From Ideonella_A intermedia_A (GTDB lineage: Bacteria; Pseudomonadota; Gammaproteobacteria; Burkholderiales; Burkholderiaceae_C), in NCBI GenBank assembly GCA_943370175.1, contig CALRPU020000006.1, positions 62,001-126,000 on the forward strand: DNA of 64,000 nt, written 5' to 3'. How positions within the stretch are numbered: the first letter of the stretch is position 1; each line of letters opens with the position of its first letter. The position numbers and the translations under genes were made by a program. The notes beneath the pieces are model-generated. The model ran no database searches and was not told the origin of the DNA. It worked only from the letters and a program-made list of their open reading frames with translations. Shown in pieces: positions 29,983 through 44,239 of the stretch.

Positions 29983-31287
29983 ATGCCGCGCCGCCCCGCC
30001 CCGCCCACCGCCGCCCCGTCTGCGCCCGCGCCCGGCCGACGGCGCTTCCTGACGCGGGGGGCGGCGCTGGCGGCCGCCGCCCCGCTGGGCGGTCCGGCGC
30101 TGGCCCAGACGCATCCCGAGGGCAGCCCACCGCCCGCGTCAGAGGCCCTGCCGGCGTGGCGCCAGGCGCCTGGGCAGGCCTTCAGCCCCTACGGCCAGCC
30201 GTCCCCGCACGAGGCGACGGTGCAACGTGCCATCGGCCTGAACTTCCGCAACCTCGACGGCAACGGTGCGGCCTGGACCCCGCTGGACCGGCTGGAGGGC
30301 AGCCTGACGCCCAACGGCCTGCACTTCGTGCGCAGCCACAACGGCACGCCGGCCATCGACCCGGCGCGCCACCGCCTGACGCTGCACGGCCGCGTCGAGC
30401 GCGCGTTGTCCTTCGACGTGGCGCGCCTGCTGCGCTACCCGATGCGCTCGGCGCAACTCTTTCTGGAGTGCGGCGGCAACAGCAGCGCCGGCTGGTTCGC
30501 CGAGCCCGTCGAACGACCGGTCGGCCTGGTGCACGGCCTGGTGTCGTGCAGCGAATGGACCGGCGTGCCGCTGCGCCTGCTGCTGGAAGAAGCCGGCGTC
30601 GACCCGCGCGCGACCTGGCTGGTGGCCACCGGCGCCGACGCTGGCGCGCTGCAGATGAGCCTGCCGATGACCAAGGCGATGGACGACTGCCTGGTGGCGC
30701 TTTACCAGAACGGCGAGCGCCTGCGCCCGGAAAACGGCCACCCGATGCGTTTGATCGCCCCGGGCTGGAAGGGCGTCGTCAACGTGAAATGGCTGGCCGA
30801 ACTGGAGGTGGCCACGCAGCCGGCGATGTCGCGCAACGAGACCGCGCGCTACACCGAGCTGCTGCCGTCGGGCCAGGCCGAGCAGTTCCACTTCGTGATG
30901 GACACCAAGAGCGTCATCACCCACCCGTCCCACGGGCAGAAGCTGTCCGGCCCCGACGTGCACCTGGTGCGCGGCCTGGCCTGGAGCGGCCACGGGCGCG
31001 TCACGCGGGTGGAGGTGTCGGCCGATGGCGGGCGGCACTGGACGGACGCCGAACTGCAAGGCCCGGTGCTGCCGCGCTGCCTGACGCGCTTTCGCTTGCC
31101 ATGGCGCTGGGACGGCCGCACCAGCGTGCTGCAAAGCCGCGCCACCGACGACACCGGCCGCGTGCAGCCCAGCCGCGCCGCGCTGGTGGCGGCCCGCGGC
31201 CGGCGCGGCTTCTACCACTACAACGCCATCGTCAGCTGGGAAGTCGATGAGCAGGGCTTCGTGAGCCATGTGCACGCCGACGCCTGA
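29983..31287 (+). CDS. soxC: SoxC-like sulfane/sulfite dehydrogenase molybdoprotein
   Basis: A periplasmic molybdenum enzyme of the sulfite oxidase family, the catalytic half of SoxCD. The 434-residue product has a twin-arginine signal (GRRRFLTRGAALAAAAPLGG from residue 18), consistent with folded export with cofactor. The molybdenum-ligand cysteine is Cys163 in LFLECGGNSS. GLVSCSEWTGVPLRLLLEEAG and RLIAPGWKGVVNVKWLAELEV are typical of the family, and a dimerisation domain follows (about 320-434). It overlaps the next gene, a c-type cytochrome, by 20 bases, the arrangement expected for soxC-soxD. No other sox genes are visible here. Confidence 0.83.
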   Translation: MPRRPAPPTAAPSAPAPGRRRFLTRGAALAAAAPLGGPALAQTHPEGSPPPASEALPAWRQAPGQAFSPYGQPSPHEATVQRAIGLNFRNLDGNGAAWTPLDRLEGSLTPNGLHFVRSHNGTPAIDPARHRLTLHGRVERALSFDVARLLRYPMRSAQLFLECGGNSSAGWFAEPVERPVGLVHGLVSCSEWTGVPLRLLLEEAGVDPRATWLVATGADAGALQMSLPMTKAMDDCLVALYQNGERLRPENGHPMRLIAPGWKGVVNVKWLAELEVATQPAMSRNETARYTELLPSGQAEQFHFVMDTKSVITHPSHGQKLSGPDVHLVRGLAWSGHGRVTRVEVSADGGRHWTDAELQGPVLPRCLTRFRLPWRWDGRTSVLQSRATDDTGRVQPSRAALVAARGRRGFYHYNAIVSWEVDEQGFVSHVHADA

Positions 31288-31876
31288 CCGCGCGCGTCGC
31301 GCACCGCGCGCGGCCGTGGCCGCCGCTTTGAGCCTGGCCATGGCCTGGCCCCTGGCTCAGACCAACCAGCCCTTCGACACCGAGGCCCGCCCCCGGCTGG
31401 GCCAACCGGCCGCCCCCGTGCCGCGGTCCGTGCGCAACGCCTTTCCGGACGGCCAGGGCCTGCCGCCGGGCCGCGGCACGGCGCGCGACGCCGACGCGCT
31501 GTACCAGCAGCAATGTGCCGCCTGCCACGGCGAGACCGGCCGCGGCGGCCCCGGCGGCGAGTTGGTCGGGCGGGAGACCCTGGCCGGCACGCAACGGCCG
31601 GACAAGACCGTGGGCTCGTACTGGCCCCACGCCACCACGGTGTTCGATTACCTGCGACGCGCGATGCCAGTGCACCGGCCCGGCTCGCTCAGCGACGACC
31701 AGGCCTACGCGCTGACCGCCTGGCTGCTGGCGGCCAACGGCATCATCGACCGCGACGCCGTGATCGACGCCCGCACGCTGCCGCAAGTGCGCATGCCCAA
31801 CCGCGACGGCTTCGTCCGCCACCGCGACACCACGCTGCCCCGGGCCCCAGCCCCCGCTCAACCCGCGTCAAACTGA
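31268..31876 (+). CDS. soxD: SoxD-like c-type cytochrome
   Basis: A 202-residue periplasmic electron acceptor for the upstream molybdoprotein. An export segment (about 13-31) is followed by a single heme-binding motif CAACH at residues 83-87; the likely axial methionine is in RRAMPVHRP near residue 133. SoxD is often a diheme or longer protein (about 380 residues), so this is a short monoheme form. It overlaps soxC by 20 bases, ensuring coupled translation, and overlaps the convergent acyltransferase gene by 19 bases at its 3' end. Confidence 0.78.
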   Translation: MCTPTPDRARRAPRAAVAAALSLAMAWPLAQTNQPFDTEARPRLGQPAAPVPRSVRNAFPDGQGLPPGRGTARDADALYQQQCAACHGETGRGGPGGELVGRETLAGTQRPDKTVGSYWPHATTVFDYLRRAMPVHRPGSLSDDQAYALTAWLLAANGIIDRDAVIDARTLPQVRMPNRDGFVRHRDTTLPRAPAPAQPASN

Positions 31877-32448
31877 GCCGAGTTGCGGCCGCGGAAACCG
31901 GCGTAGAAGGCCTTGATCTCGACCATGTCGCGCTCGATGTCGCCGGTCGGATAGAACAACGGGCCCAGGCCGGCGCGCTTGTCGGTGTAGTCCATGTAGG
32001 CCAGCAGGATCGGCAGCTTGGCGCCGAGGGCGATGTAGTAGAAGCCCGTCTTCCAGTGCCGCACCTTGCTGCGCGTGCCCTCGGGCGGCACGATCAATTG
32101 CACCGGGCCATCGGCGGCCACCAGCGCCGCCACCGAGGCGGCCACCAGGTTGTTGGACTGGTCGCGCTGCACGGCCAGGCCACCCAGCCAGCGCATCACC
32201 GCACCGAACGGCGGGCGAAAGATGGTGTGCTTGCCCATCCAGTAGGGGTGCAGGCGCAACGCGAACGCGGTCATCAGCGTGTACGGCAGGTCCCAGTTGC
32301 TGGTGTGCGGGGCGGCGATCAGCACGCACTTGACGGCCTGCGGGGGCAAGGCGCCCTCCACACGCCAGCCCGCCAGTTTGAGAAAAGCCAATGAACCCGC
32401 GCGAAGCAGCCGGTTGACGACCGGGGTGTCGAACACAGTGAGGTGCAT
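31858..32448 (-). CDS. 1-acyl-glycerol-3-phosphate acyltransferase-like protein (PlsC family)
   Basis: A 196-residue membrane-associated acyltransferase. The catalytic H-x4-D motif is HTSNWD (His48, Asp53) in LIAAPHTSNWDLPY. The glycerophosphate-binding PEGTRS motif is present in VPPEGTRSKV. Short members like this often act on lyso-lipids or ornithine-type lipids rather than in core phospholipid synthesis. It starts 36 bases after the end of the giant histidine kinase gene, in the same direction, so the two may share a transcript. Its stop lies within the end of the convergent soxD. Confidence 0.82.
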   Translation of the reverse strand: MHLTVFDTPVVNRLLRAGSLAFLKLAGWRVEGALPPQAVKCVLIAAPHTSNWDLPYTLMTAFALRLHPYWMGKHTIFRPPFGAVMRWLGGLAVQRDQSNNLVAASVAALVAADGPVQLIVPPEGTRSKVRHWKTGFYYIALGAKLPILLAYMDYTDKRAGLGPLFYPTGDIERDMVEIKAFYAGFRGRNSAQFDAG

Positions 32449-32484
32449 GAAAGTACAGCAAAGAAGAAAGGGGGCCGGGTCCGG

Positions 32485-38400
<5,916 letters not shown>

Positions 38401-38559
38401 CAAGGGCGCGGGTTGCAGCGGTTGGGTCGCAGTTCACTCCGCGCTGCGGTTCGGATGGGTGCACCGCCGGGGTGCTGAGGGTAGGGAGATGATCGGCGAC
38501 CCTGCCGGGCTGGTCAAGCCGGTGGGATGCCCGGAACAACAGGGCTGGCCTGCCCCAGA

Positions 38560-39129
38560 TCAATGTTTCGGCTGGGGCGCCGCTGTGTTGGCGGCGTCAT
38601 GGTCCCGTGCCGCCTGGGCGCGGTCCAGCCGCGAGGCCACCAGCCTGGCGCACTGGTGCAGCAGCACCATGTCCTGCTCGCGCTCGGCCACGGTGGGCTG
38701 GGTGCTGAAGCAGCACAAGGTGCCGTAGACGCGTCCGCTGGCCAGCACCACCGGCGTGCTCAGGTGCGCACCGATGCGCACCGGCGTGCGCGGCACGTCC
38801 GCGTCGGGGCCGAGGGCGCTGGCGTCGGCGATGAAGCCCGGCAGGCGCCCCTCGACGATGCGGTGGCAAAACGTGGCCTCGAGGGAATCGGAGTCGCCCA
38901 CCTCGATGCGCGGCGCCTGGGCGTCGCGGTCGACGAAACGGAAGACGCGCTGGCCGTCGACGAACTCGGACACGAACACCACGTCCAGCTTCAAACGCTG
39001 GCGCAGCGCGCGCAGCACCTCGCCCACCGCGTGGTCGACCAGGGGGTCGGACCCGTCGGCACTGGCCACCAGCAGCTCGGAGATGATCACCGAGATGTCC
39101 CTGCTGTCGTAGTTCTGGAACGCGCTCAT
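38560..39129 (-). CDS. GAF-domain protein
   Basis: A 189-residue soluble protein that is almost entirely one GAF domain. SFQNYDSRDISVIISELL-type helix at the start leads to LKLDVVFVSEFVDGQRVFRFVD, EATFCHRIVEGRLPGFIADA and IGAHLSTPVVLASGRVYGTLCCFS, the standard GAF strand pattern. CHRIVEGRLP in particular recurs in stand-alone actinobacterial and betaproteobacterial sensors. No output domain is present, so it may act by protein contact. It lies 159 bases upstream of the giant kinase on the same strand, and a functional link is plausible. Confidence 0.8.
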   Translation of the reverse strand: MSAFQNYDSRDISVIISELLVASADGSDPLVDHAVGEVLRALRQRLKLDVVFVSEFVDGQRVFRFVDRDAQAPRIEVGDSDSLEATFCHRIVEGRLPGFIADASALGPDADVPRTPVRIGAHLSTPVVLASGRVYGTLCCFSTQPTVAEREQDMVLLHQCARLVASRLDRAQAARDHDAANTAAPQPKH

Positions 39130-39245
39130 GCGCCGATTGTGGGTCGGTGGCGGCGCCCTGGGGCGCGCCAATTTGAAACATGGACCGAACAGCCGATGCC
39201 CGGTCGGGCCCGCGCCGCGGCCCGTCGACCGTCCAGGGGCCTCCA

Positions 39246-40748
39246 TCAAAGGGGCTGCAGCGCCACCGTCAGCCCGCCCACCGGGTGCGCGATCGGCGCA
39301 AAGGCCATGGCGGGCGGCGGCGAGCCCGGCGGCAGGCGCCAGCGCGCGCGGCGCAGCAGGGCCTGCAGCACGGCCTTGACTTGCATCTGCGCGAAGTGCT
39401 GACCCAGGCACATGTGGGCCCCGCCGCCAAACGGCGCCCAGGCGCTGCGGTGGCGCGTCGGGTCGGCGCGGGCCGGCGAAAAGCGCTCGGGGTCGAAGCG
39501 GTCGGGGTCGGGCCACCAGCGCGGGTCGCGCTGCACGGCCAGCGGGAACAGCGTGACCGGCGTGCCCGCCGGCAGCACGCAGCCGTCCACCGTGAGGCCC
39601 GCCTGCAGCTGCCGCGCGATGGTGGGGATCGGCGGAAACAACCGCAGCGCTTCCTTGAAGGCCCAGCCCAGCTCGTCCAGCGCGCCCAGCGAGGCGAGGG
39701 TCGGCGGGTCGGCGTGAGCGCCCGGGCCGTGGCCGGCGTCGCGCAGGCGGTCCTGCCAGGCGGGCGCCATGGCCAGCGCGCGCACCAGGGTCGTGATGGC
39801 GCTGCGCGTGGTGTCGTGCGCCGCCATCCACAAGAAGATCATGTGGTCGATGACGTCGTCGTCGCCGAAGGCGCGGCCGTCGTCGTCGCGGGCCACGCAC
39901 AGCTGCGAGAACAGGTCATCGCCCGGCTGGGCTCGGCGCGCGGCCAGGCGGGCGCGCAAGAAAGCCACCAGCCTGGCCCGCGCCGCCAGGCCGCGGCCGT
40001 ACGCCGTGAAGGGCACGCGCCAGCGCACGATGGCGGCCGACGCATCGACCAACTGCACAAAGTCGTGGTGGGCGGCTTCGACCTCGCCCGCCTCGTCCAC
40101 GCCGAGGAAGACGTCGCTGGCCAAGTGCAGCGTGAGCCGGCGCGCGGCGTCGTGCAGGCCCACGCGGCCGGCGGCCACCCAGCGCCCCACCTCGGCGTCG
40201 ATCAACGGGGCCATGCGCGCCAGATGGCGCTCCAGCGCGTCGCGGCGCAGCGCGGGCAGCATGCGCCGGCGGTGCACGCGGTGGTCGTCGCCGTCGCGCA
40301 GGATCAGCCCGCGGGGAAACAGCTCACCCAGCAAGGGCCCCCAGCCGCCCGCCGCGGAGACCTGGCCGGTGCTGTCGCCCAACACGCTGTCCAGCGCCTG
40401 CGCCGACATCAGCAGAGCCTGTGGACGGCCGATCAGCATGGCGCGCGACACCGGTCCGGCGCGCGCCGCCACGCCGCGCGCAAAGGCCAGGGTGTCGCGC
40501 AGCAAGGCGAGGTCGACCAGCACCGGCGCGTGGCCGCAATGGGGCAAGTGGGCCAGATCGCGCCAGGCCGGCACGGGCGGGCGGGCGGGCGGTGAACGCT
40601 CGGGCGAAGACAAAGGCGAAGACAAGGGCGAAGGCAAAGGCAAAAGGCAAACGCACGGACAGCGGCGAGGACGGGCAAGGCCGGTATACCGCCGAACCGG
40701 TGGCAGGACAACCGCAACAACCTTCACATCCGGCACCGAACGACACAC
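39246..40748 (-). CDS. cytochrome P450
   Basis: A heme-thiolate monooxygenase. The heme loop FGGGAHMCLGQHFA contains the thiolate cysteine (about residue 447 of the longest form); the I-helix AAHDTT and the K-helix EALR (ExxR) are intact; DRFDPERFSP is the meander region. The frame is open to GTG 40748, but the first 50 residues are Arg/Pro/Ser low complexity encoded by a tandem repeat, and the conserved fold starts near VPAWRDLAHL (about 40574), so the true start is uncertain. No membrane anchor is seen. No ferredoxin or reductase gene is adjacent; redox partner and substrate are unknown. Confidence 0.88.
   Translation of the reverse strand: MCRSVPDVKVVAVVLPPVRRYTGLARPRRCPCVCLLPLPSPLSSPLSSPERSPPARPPVPAWRDLAHLPHCGHAPVLVDLALLRDTLAFARGVAARAGPVSRAMLIGRPQALLMSAQALDSVLGDSTGQVSAAGGWGPLLGELFPRGLILRDGDDHRVHRRRMLPALRRDALERHLARMAPLIDAEVGRWVAAGRVGLHDAARRLTLHLASDVFLGVDEAGEVEAAHHDFVQLVDASAAIVRWRVPFTAYGRGLAARARLVAFLRARLAARRAQPGDDLFSQLCVARDDDGRAFGDDDVIDHMIFLWMAAHDTTRSAITTLVRALAMAPAWQDRLRDAGHGPGAHADPPTLASLGALDELGWAFKEALRLFPPIPTIARQLQAGLTVDGCVLPAGTPVTLFPLAVQRDPRWWPDPDRFDPERFSPARADPTRHRSAWAPFGGGAHMCLGQHFAQMQVKAVLQALLRRARWRLPPGSPPPAMAFAPIAHPVGGLTVALQPL
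40575..40648. repeat. G-quadruplex-type tract and 12-bp repeat at the P450 5' end
   Basis: Bases 40575-40589 contain four GGG runs each separated by a single C on the plus strand, an ideal short-loop quadruplex motif. Bases about 40605-40648 hold repeats of GGCGAAGACAAA with variants ending in GGCAAA. Both lie inside or just upstream of the P450 coding start on the opposite strand. Confidence 0.7.
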
Positions 40749-40895
40749 CTGCTGACAGCCACTGTCCTACGCGAACAAGGGCCGACAACCTACCCGCGGC
40801 GAGGGGGCACGAACTTAGCCTTTCCTTCATCCAGCGCCCGCTGGTGTTTGTCCCACCGACGGCTCCAGCCGGAACCGTCAATCAAGGAGATCCAC

Positions 40896-41321
40896 ATGCT
40901 GAACATCAAGTCTCTGACCGCCGGTGTCGCCGCCGCCACCCTGGTGGGTGTGATGGGCCTGGCCTATGCGCAAACCTCGGACACCGCCCCGGCGGACACC
41001 ACGACGAACGACGCCGCGCCGGCGACCATCCTCGAATCGGCCACGCCGCTGAACGCGCCAGACGCTGAGGCCGCGCCGAACGCCGGCACCACCCCCCTGG
41101 CCGCCGACGGCAGCAGCGCGATGCCGGCCGCCAACGGCCCGCAGGGCGACACCACGCCGATGGACGCGGCCGCTCCCACGGCAAGCCCGACCGCGACCGT
41201 GTCGCCGAACGCGGCGCCGAGCGACCTGGGCGCGCCCAGCGCGTTGCCGACCCCCAGCCCCAGCGACAACGCGCCCATGAGCCCGGTGAGCGAGCCCGCC
41301 CCGAAGCCCGACCGCAACTGA
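40896..41321 (+). CDS. exported Ala/Pro/Thr-rich protein, unknown function
   Basis: A 141-residue protein with signal peptide MLNIKSLTAGVAAATLVGVMGLAYA and then an unstructured Ala/Pro/Thr/Asp/Asn-rich chain without cysteine. AAGGAG at 40884-40889 lies six bases before ATG 40896, an unusually good ribosome site for this window, so it is probably well expressed. No family is recognised. It precedes two L,D-transpeptidase genes, so a cell-wall or periplasmic filler role is possible, but nothing in the sequence proves it. Confidence 0.65.
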   Translation: MLNIKSLTAGVAAATLVGVMGLAYAQTSDTAPADTTTNDAAPATILESATPLNAPDAEAAPNAGTTPLAADGSSAMPAANGPQGDTTPMDAAAPTASPTATVSPNAAPSDLGAPSALPTPSPSDNAPMSPVSEPAPKPDRN

Positions 41322-41416
41322 GTGGTCACCACACGGTGAGCGTCCCCCGCCCGATCACCACGCCGTGACGGCGCGGGGGCCGCTGGCCTCCCCCTCTTCC
41401 ACCCCTGCGTGACGTC

Positions 41417-42199
41417 ATGCGACTGCCCTCCTTCCTGGACCGGGACCTGATCAAAGGTGCCTTGGCCGGCACCGCGGTCGGTGCCGTCGTGCTGGCCGTG
41501 GCCTTGCCTTGGGCCATGGCGCCGCGTCCCGGCGGCGCGCCCCCAGCCACGCCCCCAGCGGCCAAGGCGGTTGCCACGCGCACCCAAGCCATCAACGACC
41601 AGCCCCGCGCGCTGGCGCGGCAACTGGATTTGCGCGGGGAACGCGCCAGCGCCGACCTGCAGCGCCTCGCCCAATGGGTGGTGGCCAGCGCGGACAACGG
41701 ACCGCGGCCCTTCGTCGTGCTCGACAAGAAAGACGCCCGCGTCTACGTCTTTGCCGCCACCGGCCGGCTGGTGGGCGCCAGCCCCGTGCTGCTGGGGCAT
41801 GCCCGAGGCGACGACAGCGTGGCGGGCATCGGCCACCGCCCGATCAGCCAAGTGCGGCCGGCCGAACGCACCACCCCCGCCGGCCGCTTCGTGTCGATGC
41901 CCGGCCGCAACGCCCTGCACGAGGACGTGCTGTGGGTGGACTACGACGCCGCCGTGTCCATGCACCGCGTGCGCTTGAACACACCCTCCGAACGACGGGC
42001 CGAGCGCCTGGCCAGCCCCACCGCCGCCGACAACCGCATCAGCTACGGCTGCGTCAACTTGCCGGTGGACTTTTTTGAACGGGTGCTGTGGCCCACGATG
42101 CAGGCCGGCCTGGGCATCGTCTACGTGATGCCGGAAACCAAGCCGCTGCGCAAGGTGTTTCCCGCCGCGGTGGAACTGGCCATGGCGCAGGCCGGCTGA
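41417..42199 (+). CDS. L,D-transpeptidase, YkuD family (first of two)
   Basis: A 260-residue envelope enzyme forming 3-3 peptidoglycan cross-links or attaching proteins to the wall. An N-terminal membrane segment (about 12-34) probably anchors it in the inner membrane with the catalytic part outside. PFVVLDKKDARVYVFAATGRLV begins the YkuD fold; the active site is SYGCVNLP with Cys212, and the catalytic histidine is probably in SMHRVRLN. The usual motif is SxGCxR/N. Start at ATG 41417. It is followed by a hairpin terminator and a paralogue. Confidence 0.85.
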   Translation: MRLPSFLDRDLIKGALAGTAVGAVVLAVALPWAMAPRPGGAPPATPPAAKAVATRTQAINDQPRALARQLDLRGERASADLQRLAQWVVASADNGPRPFVVLDKKDARVYVFAATGRLVGASPVLLGHARGDDSVAGIGHRPISQVRPAERTTPAGRFVSMPGRNALHEDVLWVDYDAAVSMHRVRLNTPSERRAERLASPTAADNRISYGCVNLPVDFFERVLWPTMQAGLGIVYVMPETKPLRKVFPAAVELAMAQAG

Positions 42200-42238
42200 G
42201 CGCGCGCACTGTTGTACAAATGCTGACGCGATGTAACA

Positions 42239-42261
42239 CCGGGCCGCTGGCCCGGCTTCTT
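42239..42261 (+). terminator. hairpin terminator after the first L,D-transpeptidase
   Basis: CCGGGCC-GCT-GGCCCGG forms a seven-pair stem followed by CTTCTT. It lies 40 bases after the stop codon. The T run is imperfect. Confidence 0.6.
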
Positions 42262-42362
42262 CGGCCCGCCGCGAGGGCCTGAGCCGCTAAGCTTTCCGGC
42301 CATGGACGGGGGATTCCGCGCGCCGCGCGGCCGTCCAGCACAGGCAGGGGCGGGTGGCGTCG

Positions 42363-43058
42363 ATGGGCGGGTGGCAGGGATTCAAGGCGGCCGGCGTGGC
42401 CGCGGGCCTGTGGGCCGCGGTGACCGCGGCCGCGGTGGCGCAAACGCGGGTGTCGCCGGTGTCGGCGGCCACCGACACGCTGCCGGCGCCCACCACGACC
42501 GACGCCAAGGCCGGCCCCAGGACCGACACCCCCGTCCAGGCCCTGGTGCGCTGGGCCATCCAGGGCGGTGACGCGGCCGGCCGGCCCTTCGCCATCGTCG
42601 ACAAGCCGCAGGCGCGCATCCACGTCTACGACAGCAATGGCCACCGCGTGGGCAGCGACGCCGTGCTGCTCGGCCTGGCCCGCGGCGACGACTCGGCGCC
42701 CGGCGTGGGCGAGCGCGTCAGCACCGGCCTCGCGCCGCAGGAGCGCACCACGCCCGCGGGCCGCTTTGGGTCGCAGCCGGGCCACAACCACAAGGGCGAG
42801 GCGATCGTCTGGGTCGACTACGACGCGGCCATCGCCATCCACCGCCTGCGCCCGGGCCCGGCGCAAGAGCGACGGCCGCAGCGCCTGGCCTCGGCCACGG
42901 TCGATGACAACCGCATCTCGCTGGGCTGCATCGTCGTCAGCGAGGCCTTCTACGACGCCACCGTCGCTCCCGTGCTGGGCCGCCAGCGCGGCGTGGTTTA
43001 TGTGCTGCCGGACACCCGCGCGTGGACCGAGGTCTTCGCCGCGGCGCGGGCCGACTGA
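42363..43058 (+). CDS. L,D-transpeptidase, YkuD family (second of two)
   Basis: A 231-residue paralogue of the preceding gene with a signal or anchor segment (about 8-28). PFAIVDKPQARIHVYDSNGHRVGSD and ERTTPAGRFGSQPG align with the first copy. The active site is SLGCIVVS with Cys189, so the residue after the Cys-x pair differs from the normal Asn/Arg, and the pocket may be altered. A GTG at 42354 is an alternative start. It was probably produced by tandem duplication followed by divergence. Confidence 0.78.
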   Translation: MGGWQGFKAAGVAAGLWAAVTAAAVAQTRVSPVSAATDTLPAPTTTDAKAGPRTDTPVQALVRWAIQGGDAAGRPFAIVDKPQARIHVYDSNGHRVGSDAVLLGLARGDDSAPGVGERVSTGLAPQERTTPAGRFGSQPGHNHKGEAIVWVDYDAAIAIHRLRPGPAQERRPQRLASATVDDNRISLGCIVVSEAFYDATVAPVLGRQRGVVYVLPDTRAWTEVFAAARAD

Positions 43059-43082
43059 AAGCGGGGCGCACCAGCGCGCGGT

Positions 43083-43116
43083 GGACCGGTCGACCGGTCG
43101 ACCGATCCATCGGTCA
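43083..43116. repeat. nested palindromes between convergent genes
   Basis: GACCGGTCGACCGGTC (43084-43099) is a perfect 16-base palindrome, followed by GACCGAT-CC-ATCGGTC (43100-43115). The unit GACCGG/A repeats three times. The minus-strand stop of the GNAT gene lies inside the last arm. A bidirectional transcription stop or protein-binding site is possible. Confidence 0.6.
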
Positions 43117-43695
43117 GCGAGGGCGCGCGGGCCACGGGTCGGTGGCCAGTCGGCCGAACATCAGCATGTCCTTGAGTTCTCCCTGGCGACCCACCCGGCG
43201 CTGGCGCAACAGGCCCTCGCGCACGAAGCCCAGGCGCTGCAGCAGCCGCACCGATGGACCGTTCAGCGCGTCCACCTCGGCCTCGAGGCGGCGCAGGCCG
43301 AGCGGACCCAAGGCGAGGCCGACCAGCGCGTGCAGCCCTTCGGCCATCAGGCCATGGCCCCAATGGGCCCGCCCGAGCGCATAACCCAGTTCGGCGCGGC
43401 CGCTGGCCGCGTCGTGCCCGAACAGCACGCAGGTGCCGATGGCGCGACCCGCCGGCCGTGCCGCCACCACGAACTGCAAGGCACCGCCCGCGTCCATCAG
43501 GCCCTGCATGCGGTCGAACCACGCCCGGGCATCGGCCGGACCGCGCCATGGCGCGTGAGGCAGGAAGGCGGTCACCGCGGGGTCGCCATTGACCTCGAGC
43601 AGCGGCCCAAGGTCCGCGGGTTGCACCAGGCGCAGCACGAGGCGGTCCGTGTGCACGGGGTCCGGCCGCGGCCATGACGAGCGCGCGGCGGGCAT
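43114..43695 (-). CDS. GNAT-family N-acetyltransferase (RimJ/RimL-like)
   Basis: A 193-residue cytoplasmic acetyltransferase. TDRLVLRLVQPADLGPLL is the RimJ/RimL-type opening; AELGYALGRAHWGHGLMAEGLHALVGLA carries the acetyl-CoA pyrophosphate loop, and NGPSVRLLQRLGFVREGLLR is the conserved motif B. Substrate is unknown. ATG 43695 lies eight bases after the OsmC stop, in the same direction, so it is probably the last gene of an MFS-OsmC-GNAT operon. Confidence 0.83.
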   Translation of the reverse strand: MPAARSSWPRPDPVHTDRLVLRLVQPADLGPLLEVNGDPAVTAFLPHAPWRGPADARAWFDRMQGLMDAGGALQFVVAARPAGRAIGTCVLFGHDAASGRAELGYALGRAHWGHGLMAEGLHALVGLALGPLGLRRLEAEVDALNGPSVRLLQRLGFVREGLLRQRRVGRQGELKDMLMFGRLATDPWPARPR

Positions 43696-43703
43696 CGCCG
43701 CGC

Positions 43704-44225
43704 TCACCGGCCGGCGCCTGACTGCCGCGCCAACCCCACCGACAGCTGGGGTGGCTGCGCCAGCGTCTGGAAGACGACACAGTAGCGCTCGGTGAGCTTG
43801 AGCAGGGTCGCCAGCTGCTCGTCGCTGGCGTCGGTGTCGAGCAGAAAGCGCAGGCGGATGTTCTGGAGGCCCACCGGCACCGCCTTGGCCACGCCCAGCG
43901 TGCCGCGGCCGTCCAGGTCGCCCTCGGCCTCGACCCGCGCGCCGCGCAGCGCGACGCCCAGCGCCGTGGCCACGGCGTTCAAGGTGACGCCGGCGCACGC
44001 CACCAGCGCTTGCAACAGCATGTCGCCGGAACAAGCGCTCAGGCCGTCGCCACCGGCCAAGGGGTGCAGCCCGGCCCGCACCAGGGCCTGGCCAGTCTGC
44101 AGGCTGCAGCTGATGCCCTCGCCCAGGCGGCCATGGGCGCGCAACGTGACCATCGCGGCCGCCGGGTCGGTCTGGTAGCGGGACTTGAGGGGCGCCTGCA
44201 CGGCGCGCAGTTGGTCGGCGTTCAT
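43704..44225 (-). CDS. OsmC-family protein (organic hydroperoxide reductase type)
   Basis: A 173-residue cytoplasmic thiol protein. Cysteines lie in GDGLSACSGDMLLQALVACAGVTLNAVA and in LTERYCVVFQTL, the two regions that hold the redox pair in OsmC/Ohr proteins. The sequence is closest to the OsmC branch with an N-terminal extension rather than classical Ohr. Activity against organic hydroperoxides is inferred from family knowledge. A five-copy heptamer repeat lies just upstream of ATG 44225. Confidence 0.8.
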   Translation of the reverse strand: MNADQLRAVQAPLKSRYQTDPAAAMVTLRAHGRLGEGISCSLQTGQALVRAGLHPLAGGDGLSACSGDMLLQALVACAGVTLNAVATALGVALRGARVEAEGDLDGRGTLGVAKAVPVGLQNIRLRFLLDTDASDEQLATLLKLTERYCVVFQTLAQPPQLSVGLARQSGAGR

Positions 44226-44239
44226 GGCTCGGGCCTCCG

